This document shows, one piece after another, positions 40,672 to 49,361 of a stretch of DNA of 64,000 bases; positions within the stretch are counted from its first letter, which is position 1, and each line of letters opens with the position of its first letter. The position numbers were made by a program, and so were the translations under genes. The DNA is from Alphaproteobacteria bacterium (lineage in GTDB: Bacteria > Pseudomonadota > Alphaproteobacteria > Micropepsales > Micropepsaceae). Under the pieces are notes generated by a model. The model had not been told where the DNA came from. It did not search any database and saw only the letters and a program-made list of their open reading frames with translations. The stretch spans positions 62,001-126,000 of the forward strand of contig JACKLF010000002.1 in assembly GCA_024236055.1 (NCBI GenBank). Direction: 5' to 3'.

Positions 40672-42009
40672 ATGAACACGGCAATCGCGGGCGCCCCGCG
40701 CGTCACCGACATGAAGGTCGTTCCAGTCGCCGGCCAGGACAGCATGCTGCTGAACCTGTCGGGCGCGCACGGCCCCTTCTTCACCCGCAACCTGGTCATC
40801 GTGACCGACAATGCCGGCCATACCGGCGTCGGCGAGGTGCCGGGGGGCGAGAAGATCCGCCAGACGCTGGAAGATGCGCGCGAACTGGTGGTGGGCGAGA
40901 CCGTCGGCAACTGGAACCGCATCCTGATGCAGGTGGGCCGCCGCTTCGGCGACCGCGATGCGGGCGGGCGCGGGCTTCAGACCTTCGACCTTCGCACCAC
41001 CGTGCATGTGCAGGCGGCGCTGGAAAGCGCACTGCTCGATCTTCTGGGCCAGCATCTGGGCGTGCCGGTGGCAGCCCTTCTGGGCGAGGGCCAGCAGCGC
41101 GACAAGGTCGAGATGCTGGGCTACCTGTTCTATATCGGCGATCGTCGCAAGACTGACCTGCCCTATCGCCACGGCCAGACCGGCAATAGCTGGTTCAAGG
41201 TGCGCGACGAGGAAGCCCTGACGCCCGAGGCCATCGTGGCGACCGCCGAGGCGGCCTATGAGCGCTATGGCTTCAACGACTTCAAGCTGAAGGGCGGCGT
41301 GCTGACCGGGTCCGAGGAGATCAAGGCGATCGAGGCGCTGGCGAAACGCTTCCCCAAGGCGCGCATCACGCTGGACCCCAACGGCGCCTGGTCGCTGAAG
41401 GAAGCCATCGCCGTGTGCAAGGGCCGCGGCGACATCCTGGCCTATGCCGAGGACCCCTGCGGCGCCGAGGACGGCTATTCCGGCCGCGAGATCATGGCCG
41501 AGTTCCGCCGTGCCACCGCCCTTCCCACCGCCACCAACATGATCGCCACGGATTTCCGCCAGCTGGTGCATGCCATCGACCTGGGCAGCGTGGACATTCC
41601 CCTGGCCGATCCGCATTTCTGGACCATGCGCGGATCGGTGCGCGTGGCCCAGATGTGCGCCGACCGCGGCCTGCGCTGGGGCAGCCATTCCAACAACCAT
41701 TTCGACGTGTCGCTGGCCATGTTCACCCACTGCGCCGCCGCCGCGCCCGGCAACATCACCGCCATCGACACCCATTGGATCTGGCAGGACGGCCAGCGCC
41801 TGACCAAGGAACCCCCTCAGATCAGGGGCGGGCTGGTCGATGTGCCGATGCAGGGCGGCCTGGGCGTGGAAATCGACATGGCCGAGGTTGAAAAAGCGCA
41901 CGAGACCTACAAGTCCTTAGGCTTGGGGGCGCGCGACGACGCCGCCGCGATGCAGTTCCTGATCCCCGGCTGGAAATTCGACCCCAAGAAGCCCTGCCTG
42001 GTACGTTGA
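40672..42009 (+). CDS. gudD: Glucarate dehydratase
   Basis: A 445-residue enolase-superfamily dehydratase that closely follows E. coli GudD: VVPVAGQDSMLLNLSGAHGP, FFTRNLVIVTDNAGHTGVGE, GGRGLQTFDLRTT, the KxK motif in NDFKLKGGVL, ITLDPNGAWSL, AYAEDPCGAEDGYSGRE, ATNMIATDFRQ and the His-bearing WGSHSNNHFD. It removes water from D-glucarate (or L-idarate) to give 5-keto-4-deoxyglucarate, the KdgD substrate. No signal peptide, so it is cytoplasmic, unlike the other two enolase-superfamily dehydratases in the window. ATG 40672 was chosen just after the transporter stop codon. Confidence 0.95.
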   Translation: MNTAIAGAPRVTDMKVVPVAGQDSMLLNLSGAHGPFFTRNLVIVTDNAGHTGVGEVPGGEKIRQTLEDARELVVGETVGNWNRILMQVGRRFGDRDAGGRGLQTFDLRTTVHVQAALESALLDLLGQHLGVPVAALLGEGQQRDKVEMLGYLFYIGDRRKTDLPYRHGQTGNSWFKVRDEEALTPEAIVATAEAAYERYGFNDFKLKGGVLTGSEEIKAIEALAKRFPKARITLDPNGAWSLKEAIAVCKGRGDILAYAEDPCGAEDGYSGREIMAEFRRATALPTATNMIATDFRQLVHAIDLGSVDIPLADPHFWTMRGSVRVAQMCADRGLRWGSHSNNHFDVSLAMFTHCAAAAPGNITAIDTHWIWQDGQRLTKEPPQIRGGLVDVPMQGGLGVEIDMAEVEKAHETYKSLGLGARDDAAAMQFLIPGWKFDPKKPCLVR

Positions 42010-42054
42010 AACGGGCGCGCTGAACCGTTCCGCCCAAGGTGCTATGATCGAGCC

Positions 42055-43605
42055 ATGAACATCCACGACAAGCCCCCGCACGAAGAGCCGCGCCGCATCC
42101 AGGTAAACCCGGCGGACAATGTGGCCATCGTGGTCAATTCGCTGGGCCTGCCGGCGGGAACCGCATTTGCCGACGGGCTGGTGCTGAACCAGTTCGTGCC
42201 CCAGGGCCACAAGATGGCGCTGGCCGACATTGCCGCGGGCGGCGAGATCGTCCGCTATGGCGAGGTGATCGGCTATGCCACCGGCCCGATCGCGCGCGGC
42301 GACTGGATCAACGAGAACAACACCCGCATGGCCGAACCGCCGCCGCTGGACGCGCTGGAAATGGCCACACGCCCGCCGCCGCCGGGCGAACCGCTGACCG
42401 GTTATACCTTCCAGGGTTATCGCAATGCCGACGGCACGGTGGGAACCAAGAACATCCTGGCCATCTCCACCAGCGTGCAATGCGTCGCCGGGACGATGGA
42501 ATATGCGCTAAAGCGCATCAAGGCCGATCTGCTGCCAAAATATCCCAATGTCGACGACGTGGTGGTGCTGACCCATGCCTATGGCTGCGGCGTGGCGATC
42601 AACGCGCCCCAGGCGGTGGTGCCGATCCGCACCCTGCAAAGCCTGGCGCGCAATCCCAATTTCGGCGGCGAGGTTCTGGTGATCGGGCTGGGCTGCGAAA
42701 AGCTGGTGCCCGAACGGCTGCTGTCGGAGACCGCGCCGGGCGAGCCGGGCCCCGACACGATGCGGATGCAGGACCATGAGGGTTTCGGCGCCAATATCGC
42801 CGCCATCCTGGAGCGGGTCGAGGCGCGGCTGAAGGTGCTGAACCAGCGCAAGCGCGAAACCGTGCCCGCCAGCGAGCTGGTGGTGGGCATGCAGTGCGGC
42901 GGCTCGGACGCCTTTTCCGGCCTGACCGCCAACCCGGCGCTGGGCTATTGCGCCGATCTTCTGGTGCGCGCGGGCGCCACGGTGATGTTCTCGGAAGTCA
43001 CCGAGGTGCGCGATGCCATCCATCTTCTGACCCCGCGTGCCGCCACCAAAGAAGTGGCCGATGCGCTGGTCGAACAGATGCGCTGGTATGACGACTATCT
43101 TGCCCAGGGCAAGGTGGACCGCGGCGCCAACACAACCCCCGGCAACAAGAAGGGCGGGCTGTCCAACATCATTGAAAAGTCGCTGGGCTCGGTCGCCAAG
43201 TCCGGCAGCAGCGCCATCGCCGGCGTGTTGAAGCCCGGCGAAAAGCTGACCCAGAAGGGCCTGATCTTCGCCGCCACGCCGGCCAGCGATTTCGTCTGCG
43301 GCACGCTGCAACTGGCCAGCGGCATGAACCTGCATGTCTTCACCACCGGCCGCGGCACGCCCTATGGCCTGGCGGCGGTGCCGGTGATCAAGGTTTCCAC
43401 CCGCAGCGACCTGGCGCGGCGCTGGGCCGACCTGATCGACCTGGATGCCGGGCCCATCGCCACCGGCGAAAAGACAATCGCCGATGTGGGCCAGGAGCTG
43501 TTCGAACTGATGCTGGCCGTGGCCAGCGGCGAAAAGCAGGTCTGGGCCGACAAATGGGGCCTGGCCAACGACCTGACGCTGTTCAACCCGGCGCCGGTGA
43601 CGTAG
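42055..43605 (+). CDS. garD: Galactarate dehydratase
   Basis: A 516-residue UxaA/GarD-family hydro-lyase: SAF domain at about residues 15-105 (DNVAIVVNSLGLPAGT, FVPQGHKMAL, IARGDWINEN) then GYRNADGTVGTKNILAIST, YGCGVAINAPQAVVPIRTL, GLGCEKLVPERLL and the QCGGSDAFSGLTANPALG motif. E. coli GarD converts galactarate to 5-keto-4-deoxyglucarate using iron. GarD segments such as LNPNFGGEV-like NPNFGGEVLVIGLGCEKL make GarD more likely than altronate dehydratase. It follows gudD by 45 bases and closes the cluster. It is a distant paralogue of the UxaA-family gene at 31764. Confidence 0.92.
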   Translation: MNIHDKPPHEEPRRIQVNPADNVAIVVNSLGLPAGTAFADGLVLNQFVPQGHKMALADIAAGGEIVRYGEVIGYATGPIARGDWINENNTRMAEPPPLDALEMATRPPPPGEPLTGYTFQGYRNADGTVGTKNILAISTSVQCVAGTMEYALKRIKADLLPKYPNVDDVVVLTHAYGCGVAINAPQAVVPIRTLQSLARNPNFGGEVLVIGLGCEKLVPERLLSETAPGEPGPDTMRMQDHEGFGANIAAILERVEARLKVLNQRKRETVPASELVVGMQCGGSDAFSGLTANPALGYCADLLVRAGATVMFSEVTEVRDAIHLLTPRAATKEVADALVEQMRWYDDYLAQGKVDRGANTTPGNKKGGLSNIIEKSLGSVAKSGSSAIAGVLKPGEKLTQKGLIFAATPASDFVCGTLQLASGMNLHVFTTGRGTPYGLAAVPVIKVSTRSDLARRWADLIDLDAGPIATGEKTIADVGQELFELMLAVASGEKQVWADKWGLANDLTLFNPAPVT

Positions 43606-43608
43606 ACG

Positions 43609-45225
43609 CTAGCGCGCTTTCGCATCCTCCAGCACCATCGCCGCGCCCTTCGCCCCGATCATGATCGACGGCGTGTTGGTGTTGCCCGATGTGATGGTCG
43701 GCATGACCGAGGCGTCAATCACCCGAAGCCCCTCCAGCCCGTGCACCCGCAGCCGTTCGTCCACCACCGCCATCGGGTCTGACGCCAGCCCCATCTTGGC
43801 GGTGCCGACGGGATGGAAGATGGTGGTGCCGATATCGCCGGCGGCATGGACCAGCGCGGCATCGCTGTCGTCTGTTTCGGGGCCGGGGCGAAATTCGCTG
43901 GGGTGATATTTCGCCAGCGCGTCCTGATCCATCAGCCGGCGGGCCAGGCGGATACACGCGGCGGCGATGCGCCGGTCTTCATCGGTCGACAGATAGTTGG
44001 TGCGGATCGACGGTTTGGCGGCAGGATCGGCGGATGTGATCCGCACCTCGCCCCGCGAGGTGGGGCGCAGGTTGCAGGGGCTGACCGTCACCGCCGGCTC
44101 GCGGTGCAGCGGGGTGCCGAAGCGGTCCAGCGACAGAGGCTGGATGTGGAACTGGACATTGGCCCGCTCCTGCGCCGCATCGGACTTTGTGACAATGCAG
44201 AGCTGCGAGGCCGCCATGGTCATGGGCCCGCGCCGCAGCAGCGCATATTCCAGCGCCATAAGCGGCCGGCCCAGCAGCGAATAGTAAGTCTCGTTCAACG
44301 TCTTGACGTCCTGGACATGGAACATCACCCGCAACTGCAGATGGTCCTGAAGATTGCGTCCCACCCCTTCCAGCGCATGGGTGGGCATGATGCCCATCGC
44401 CTGCGACCAGGCGCCGGGCCCGATACCCGATCGCTGCAGGATTTCGGGCGACCCGATCGCCCCCGCCGACAGGATCACCTCGCCCCTGGCGCGGGCGGTC
44501 ACGCGCTGGTTGCCCAGCCGCAACTGCACGCCGGTGGCGCGTTTGCCGTCCAAGGTCAGTCTTTCCACCAGCACGCCGGTTTCCAGCCGCAGGTTCGGCC
44601 GGTTCAGCACCGGGTGCAGGAAACCGCGCGCCGCCGACCAGCGCCGCCCGCGCTTCTGGTTGACGTGAAAATAATAGGCGCCTTCATTGTCTCCGTCATT
44701 GGGATCGGCGCAGGGCGCGATGCCCATCTGCCCCGCACCCCTTATGATGGCGTCCAGGATTTCCCAGCGCACCCGCGGCTGTTCCACCGACAGTTCTCCA
44801 TCGGCGCGGTGATGTTCGCTGTCGCCCAGGAACGACCGGTCCAGGCTGCGAAAAATCGGCTGCACATCGTTCCAGCCCCAGCCGCTCAGCCCCAATTGCC
44901 GCCAATGGTCGTAATCGCCCGCCTGGCCGCGCATCGCCAGCATGGCGTTGATGGAGGAGGAACCACCCAGCGCCTTGCCGCGCGGATAGTTCAGCTTGCG
45001 CCCGTTCAGGCCCGGATCGGCCTCGGTTTCCAGCATCCAGTCGCTGCGCGGATTGCCGATCAGGTAGAGATAGCCGACGGGAATGTGGAACCAGATCCAG
45101 TCGTCATGCCCGCCCGCTTCCAGCAGCAGCACGCGCGTGTTTGGGTTTTCCGACAGCCGGTTGGCCAGCACACAACCCGCAGACCCCGCCCCCACGATGA
45201 TATAGTCGTATTCCCCGTCGATCAT
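43609..45225 (-). CDS. GMC-family FAD oxidoreductase (choline-dehydrogenase-like)
   Basis: A 538-residue GMC oxidoreductase. ATG 45225 is chosen so that the FAD motif VGAGSAGCVLANRLSE starts near residue 11. Family signatures are GKALGGSSSINAMLAMRGQAGDYD, ILSAGAIGSPEILQRSGIGP, and the C-terminal active site FHPVGTAKMG and SGNTNTPSIMIGAKGA, with the catalytic His in FHPVG and an Asn in NTNTP. It oxidises an alcohol group, with electrons going to O2 or a membrane acceptor. No signal peptide is seen. It is convergent with garD and stands without a betaine or other recognisable partner, so the substrate is open. Confidence 0.9.
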   Translation of the reverse strand: MIDGEYDYIIVGAGSAGCVLANRLSENPNTRVLLLEAGGHDDWIWFHIPVGYLYLIGNPRSDWMLETEADPGLNGRKLNYPRGKALGGSSSINAMLAMRGQAGDYDHWRQLGLSGWGWNDVQPIFRSLDRSFLGDSEHHRADGELSVEQPRVRWEILDAIIRGAGQMGIAPCADPNDGDNEGAYYFHVNQKRGRRWSAARGFLHPVLNRPNLRLETGVLVERLTLDGKRATGVQLRLGNQRVTARARGEVILSAGAIGSPEILQRSGIGPGAWSQAMGIMPTHALEGVGRNLQDHLQLRVMFHVQDVKTLNETYYSLLGRPLMALEYALLRRGPMTMAASQLCIVTKSDAAQERANVQFHIQPLSLDRFGTPLHREPAVTVSPCNLRPTSRGEVRITSADPAAKPSIRTNYLSTDEDRRIAAACIRLARRLMDQDALAKYHPSEFRPGPETDDSDAALVHAAGDIGTTIFHPVGTAKMGLASDPMAVVDERLRVHGLEGLRVIDASVMPTITSGNTNTPSIMIGAKGAAMVLEDAKAR

Positions 45226-45415
45226 GGCCGTTCTTCTTGCCTGAGCATGCAACCCGTTCTTGGCGTGCAACCTATCGTGACGGAAGTTCCCTGTCAGCCC
45301 CGCTGTACCCTTGTTGAGGCGATGCTTTCCGGATGGCCGCAAATATCTTTCACGGCACGCAACAACCGCCGCCCGCTGGCGTTAGCCAAGGGAATGAAAC
45401 ATCAGGAGGTTGCAT

Positions 45416-45787
45416 ATGACGACTGCAAGCGGACACACTTCGGCAATTCTGGCGTCCAAGGTGCGCGGAACCAACGTCTATAACGACGCCGGCGAGAAGA
45501 TCGGTACGGTGGAAGACATCGTTCTGGACAAACAGTCAAACCAGATCATGTTCGCGGCGCTGGGCTTCGGCGGCCTGCTGGGCGTGGGCGAGAAATACTA
45601 TCCCGTGCCCTGGTCCATGCTGGACTATTCCGAGGACAAGGGCGGCTATGTCCTGCCCATCAACAAGGAAAGCCTGGAACAGGCGCCCAATTACGAGCTG
45701 AAGGACCTGGTCCAGCATGATGGCGCGCTGGGCACCATCCGCGAGAAGACCTACAGCTACTACAATGTCAGCCGCGATTGGCACTAG
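45416..45787 (+). CDS. PRC-barrel domain protein
   Basis: A 123-residue soluble protein with a PRC-barrel domain: ILASKVRGTNVYNDAGEKIGTVEDIVLD, ALGFGGLLGVGEKYYPVPWSML and a C-terminal YYNVSRDWH. ATG 45416 has a perfect AGGAGG six bases upstream. Small PRC-barrel proteins of this type are common in alphaproteobacteria and often stress-induced; their partner is usually unknown. A strong terminator follows at 45823, so it is a single-gene unit. Confidence 0.87.
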   Translation: MTTASGHTSAILASKVRGTNVYNDAGEKIGTVEDIVLDKQSNQIMFAALGFGGLLGVGEKYYPVPWSMLDYSEDKGGYVLPINKESLEQAPNYELKDLVQHDGALGTIREKTYSYYNVSRDWH

Positions 45788-45822
45788 GGCCAGCAAGGCT
45801 CGAGAGAAGCAAGGTTTGAGGG

Positions 45823-45856
45823 AAAAGCCGCCGCCCTGCCGGGGGGCGGCTTTTTT
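45823..45856. terminator. Rho-independent terminator after the PRC-barrel gene
   Basis: AAAAGCCGCCGCCC and GGGGGCGGCTTTT form a long stem with a short loop and TTTTTT tail. The A-run on the other side makes it usable from the minus strand too, where it touches the stop codon of the amidohydrolase gene. Confidence 0.87.
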
Positions 45857-47160
45857 CAATGCGCTTCGCTGGTGGGCCGCGCGAATGTGGTCCAGCGCCC
45901 GTCCAGGCGCGCATCGCCGGGCGGCGCATCCCAGGCCAGCGCTTCCAGCCCGTTCAGGTCATAGACGATGCGCCCATCCTTGATGGTCATCTCGGCCACC
46001 AGCTTTTGCGTGCCGTCCACGCGGGTGTTGACCATGTCGGTGAAGCCGAAGCGGCCCTTCTGAAGACTGAGAACCGCCAGGTCGGCAATAGCCCCCACCG
46101 ACAGGTGGCCCAGCCCGTCCTGCTTGATTTCACGCGCCGGGTGCCAGGTCATGTCCGCGACCGCTTCGGGCAGGGTCAGGCCGATGGCCATCATCTTGCT
46201 GGCCACGTTCAGGATGTCCTTGGTGGCGCTGTTCATGCTGTCGACATGCAGGTCGGTGGAAATGGAATCCGGCTTGAACCCCTGTTTGACCATCGGCACC
46301 GCCAGCGACCATTTGAAACTGCCGCCGCCGGTTCCGGTGTCGAACCAGATGCCGCGCTCACGCCCCTCGATCATCGCGCGGGACGGGCCCATCGTCACCG
46401 GGTCCTGTTCGCGGCGCAGGCCCGAATACATGTGGGTGTAGATGTCGCCGGGGCGCAGTTTCTTTGTCAGAAGGTCATAGAGCGGGCGCTCCGGCCGGTC
46501 GGCGCCGAAATCCACCATCACCGGGATGCCGGCCTGGCTGCCCGCGATCACCGCCTGGTCCACCGACGTCCATTCGGGCCCGCCGAAATGGGCGGTCTTG
46601 ATGCCCACGACCACGCCGGGCCAGCGCTTGGCCATGGCGGCGGTCTTTGCGCCCTCCATGTCGAACAGGTTCTGCTCATAGCGGCCGCCGCGCATGCCCG
46701 CGCCCACGATGTTCAGCATCGCCAGCACGCGTGTCTTCGACCGGTCGATGATGCGGTCCTTGAAGTCCTCGAAATTGCGCCAGCCCGAACAGCCGGCATC
46801 CACCACCGTGGTCACGCCGTTGCGGAAGGTGAAGCCGTCGGGCGCCACCGACAGATCCCCGGCATAGGAGCCGCGCTCGCCGGTACCGGTATAGACATGG
46901 ACATGAAGGTCGATCAGGCCGGGCGTGACGATCATGCCTTTCACATCGATGGTCTTGATGGCGTCGGCGGGTGCAAGGCCTGCACCCACCGCCGCAATGC
47001 GCCCTTCCCTGATCGCCACATCGCGCACCGCGTCGACGCCGTTTCGCGCATCGATGACCCGGCCATTTTTCAGCAGCAGGTCGAAACGCGGCAGCGCCTG
47101 GCCCCAGGCCGGGGCGCTCAACGCGCCAGCCGCAGCCCCCAGAAAGAACCGCCGGTCCAT
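45856..47160 (-). CDS. Tat-exported amidohydrolase/deacetylase-type metallohydrolase (EF_0837-like)
   Basis: A 434-residue amidohydrolase-superfamily enzyme. ATG 47160 opens a twin-arginine leader MDRRFFLGAAAGALSAPAWG. The composite-domain start FDLLLKNGRVIDARNGVDAVRDVAIREGRI leads to TPGLIDLHVHVYTG with metal ligands His86 and His88; Lys188 in GIKTAHFGG is the likely carbamylated bridge and STDLHVDSMN supplies later ligands. It belongs with the dihydroorotase-like EF_0837/AHA_3915 group, known to sit beside SelA-like PLP enzymes. The SelA-like gene ends five bases before it, and a RidA-like gene leads the operon. All three have Tat signals. Likely role: hydrolysis of an amide or N-acyl bond of an amino compound in the periplasm. 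Confidence 0.87.
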   Translation of the reverse strand: MDRRFFLGAAAGALSAPAWGQALPRFDLLLKNGRVIDARNGVDAVRDVAIREGRIAAVGAGLAPADAIKTIDVKGMIVTPGLIDLHVHVYTGTGERGSYAGDLSVAPDGFTFRNGVTTVVDAGCSGWRNFEDFKDRIIDRSKTRVLAMLNIVGAGMRGGRYEQNLFDMEGAKTAAMAKRWPGVVVGIKTAHFGGPEWTSVDQAVIAGSQAGIPVMVDFGADRPERPLYDLLTKKLRPGDIYTHMYSGLRREQDPVTMGPSRAMIEGRERGIWFDTGTGGGSFKWSLAVPMVKQGFKPDSISTDLHVDSMNSATKDILNVASKMMAIGLTLPEAVADMTWHPAREIKQDGLGHLSVGAIADLAVLSLQKGRFGFTDMVNTRVDGTQKLVAEMTIKDGRIVYDLNGLEALAWDAPPGDARLDGRWTTFARPTSEAH

Positions 47161-47165
47161 GGCCC

Positions 47166-48755
47166 TCACGCCCGGCGCGCCGAAAATTCGGCGGGGCCAT
47201 ATTCGCCCATGTCCACCATGCCCGACAGCGCGCCGTTTTTCGCCGTGCCGCTGAAGGTCCAGTGGATGGTGTTGCCGCCGACCGGGGTGCGGCTTGTCAG
47301 TGTGACCTGATCGGCATGGACCGTGCCGCCCAGTTCGCCCGCGTAGAGTTCGCCCTTGTGATGGCCGCTGACGGCATTGCCCTGCTGGCGGATGGTGAAA
47401 TGCTGCTCGCCGGTTCCGCGCCCATAGCGCACCGTCACCAGCCAGTCGCCCGCGATATCGGCCGGCGCGCCGGACGGCACCACGGGATTTTCGTGGCTGC
47501 CCGGATTGGTCAGGACGGCATGGATGGCATTGGCCACGATCACCTCCTCGCCCGGGTCCATCATGTAGGGCATGATGGTCAGCGTGCTGTTCATGGCATC
47601 GGGTCGCGTGCCGGTGCCGCCCTGCAGGAAAATGCGCGGCGTGCCCGCATCCAGGCGCGCCTCGACCTCCGTGCCGGTGATGCCCAGCCTGGCCCCGTCC
47701 CAGTGAATCTTCAGGCGTGGCGCCTTGTTGGACAGGTCTTCCGGCTCCAGATATTCGAAGCGCACCGACGGCAGGTCCTTCACCCGCCCGGCGATATGAT
47801 CCAGCCAGCCGCGCCACATGCGCTGTTCGCCGGCATGATCGCGCTTGTGCCAGGCTTCGACCGCCGCCAGCAGCCCCATCGACTCTTCCTTGGAGCATTT
47901 GAGCGCACGGCCATAGCAGTGATGCGGCGCGGCCTGAAAATAGGCCGCCTTGCACAGGCTCTTGTCGCCGATCAGCATGCCGGATGATTGCGGCCCGCGC
48001 AGGCACTTGCCGCCCGAATAGCCCACCAGCGTCGCGCCCTTGGCCAGATGGATGTTGGGCACCAGCGGTTCTTCCGCCGCCGCATCGACAAAGACGGGCA
48101 CGCCCTTTTCCTTGCCCATGGCGCAGATCGCCGCGATGTGCAGCGGGCTTTTGGCCTCGCGCGGCGAGCTCATGACATAGATCATCGCAGTTTGGGGGCC
48201 GATGGCGGCGGCCATCTGCGCGGGCGTTTCCACCTCCACCAGTTTCGCGCCCACCATGCGGATGCCCACGTCATAGGGATTGCGCGAATGCCTGGGGATG
48301 ATGACCTCGTCCTTGCCCTTGATATAGGGCAGCGCCTGGGCCTTCTCCACATCCGAGCCGGCGATGCAGGCAATGGTCGCCAGCACGATTGCCGCCTCGC
48401 AGCCATTGGTGACGATGCCCCATTCGGCCTGGTTGATCTGCGCCAGCCGCGCGCCGATCCCGTCCATCATCTCGTCCAGGTCGACGTAGTAGTGCGAGGC
48501 CTCGAACATGGCCTGCTTGACCGCGGGCAGCGAGCGCGAGCCGGAAATGATGGTGTAGGTGCCGCGCGCATTGATCAGCGGGCGCACGCCGATGCGCGTG
48601 AAGCAGTTGTCCGCCTCAAGACCTGTCAGCCTGGGCAACGCCATGGGCGCCGCGGCGGCCGGCGCCGCGCCGGCAAGTGGCGCTGCCGCCAAAGCCGAGG
48701 CCGCCCCGGACGTCTTCAGCAGATCGCGCCGGCTCCATCCTGAAAACAGTGCCAT
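47166..48755 (-). CDS. Tat-exported SelA-like PLP enzyme with extra C-terminal beta domain
   Basis: A 529-residue protein. A twin-arginine leader (WSRRDLLKTSGAASALAA) precedes a fold-type I PLP domain at about residues 45-410: RPLINARGTYTIISGS, TNGCEAAIVLA, VFVDAAAEE with Asp224 facing the pyridine nitrogen, and the Schiff-base Lys250 in GYSGGKCLRGPQSSG. It is the SelA-like/DgaE-related ammonia-lyase group, not selenocysteine synthase. A C-terminal domain of about 115 residues (AGDWLVTVRYGRGTGEQHFTIRQQG onward) looks like a lipocalin-type beta sheet and is not part of the usual family. Likely reaction: elimination of ammonia from an amino acid or amino-sugar acid. Its enamine product would suit the RidA encoded just upstream. 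Confidence 0.87.
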   Translation of the reverse strand: MALFSGWSRRDLLKTSGAASALAAAPLAGAAPAAAAPMALPRLTGLEADNCFTRIGVRPLINARGTYTIISGSRSLPAVKQAMFEASHYYVDLDEMMDGIGARLAQINQAEWGIVTNGCEAAIVLATIACIAGSDVEKAQALPYIKGKDEVIIPRHSRNPYDVGIRMVGAKLVEVETPAQMAAAIGPQTAMIYVMSSPREAKSPLHIAAICAMGKEKGVPVFVDAAAEEPLVPNIHLAKGATLVGYSGGKCLRGPQSSGMLIGDKSLCKAAYFQAAPHHCYGRALKCSKEESMGLLAAVEAWHKRDHAGEQRMWRGWLDHIAGRVKDLPSVRFEYLEPEDLSNKAPRLKIHWDGARLGITGTEVEARLDAGTPRIFLQGGTGTRPDAMNSTLTIMPYMMDPGEEVIVANAIHAVLTNPGSHENPVVPSGAPADIAGDWLVTVRYGRGTGEQHFTIRQQGNAVSGHHKGELYAGELGGTVHADQVTLTSRTPVGGNTIHWTFSGTAKNGALSGMVDMGEYGPAEFSARRA

Positions 48756-48780
48756 GGCGCGATCCCCCCCGGAATGCGGC

Positions 48781-49257
48781 TCAGATGTAGCCGATGACGT
48801 CGATCTCGATCAGCGAATTGCCGGGCACGCCCGCCACCGCCACCGTGGTACGGACCGGCGGAATATCGCCCCAGTCATAGGAGTAATAGACCTTGTTCAT
48901 GGCGTCATAGTCTTTCAGGTCGGCCAGATAGACATTGACCTTCATGAGCTTTTGCAGCGAGGAGCCGGCATCGGCCAGGGCCTTGCTGATTTCATCCAGC
49001 ACGCCGCGGGTATGATCCTCGATCGTGCCGGGCTTGTGATAGCCGATGCCCGACAGGAAGATCACATCGCCATAGGCAACCGCGCGCGAGAACATCGGCT
49101 TTTTCGCCGGCGGCGGATTGGGCGCTGGGTAGGGCGAGTGCTTGACCATGGGCTCCTGGGCCTGGGCCTTTGTCTGGCCGGCCATCAGCGCCGCACCGGC
49201 CGCCACGGCGGCCGCACCGCCGCGGATCATGCCGCGCCTGGAACGCGTATCTTCCAT
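48781..49257 (-). CDS. Tat-exported RidA-family protein
   Basis: A 158-residue RidA/YjgF/UK114 protein with a twin-arginine leader SRRGMIRGGAAAVAAGAALM before the conserved fold (residues about 55-158). Family residues Arg136 in PPVRTTVAVAGVPG and Glu151 in LIEIDVIGYI match the RidA imine-binding Arg and the acidic residue. RidA enzymes hydrolyse reactive enamine/imine intermediates made by PLP-dependent ammonia lyases, protecting other PLP enzymes. They are normally cytoplasmic. Here the gene leads an operon, 25 bases before a Tat-exported PLP enzyme, so the enamine would be removed in the periplasm. Confidence 0.88.
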   Translation of the reverse strand: MEDTRSRRGMIRGGAAAVAAGAALMAGQTKAQAQEPMVKHSPYPAPNPPPAKKPMFSRAVAYGDVIFLSGIGYHKPGTIEDHTRGVLDEISKALADAGSSLQKLMKVNVYLADLKDYDAMNKVYYSYDWGDIPPVRTTVAVAGVPGNSLIEIDVIGYI

Positions 49258-49361
49258 TTCATTCCCCTCTGCGTGACGGCGCTTGAGCGCCTTGTTCGGA
49301 CGCCATCAAAGCAGCTTGGGGACGATCTGGAAAGCAGAACCGGCGCCGGCCGACGGTTCGG

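Noticed and set aside
47166..48755. Selenocysteine synthase (SelA)
   Set aside because: The protein has a Tat leader and an extra C-terminal domain, and there is no selB, selC or selD beside it; it belongs to the SelA-like PLP lyase group.
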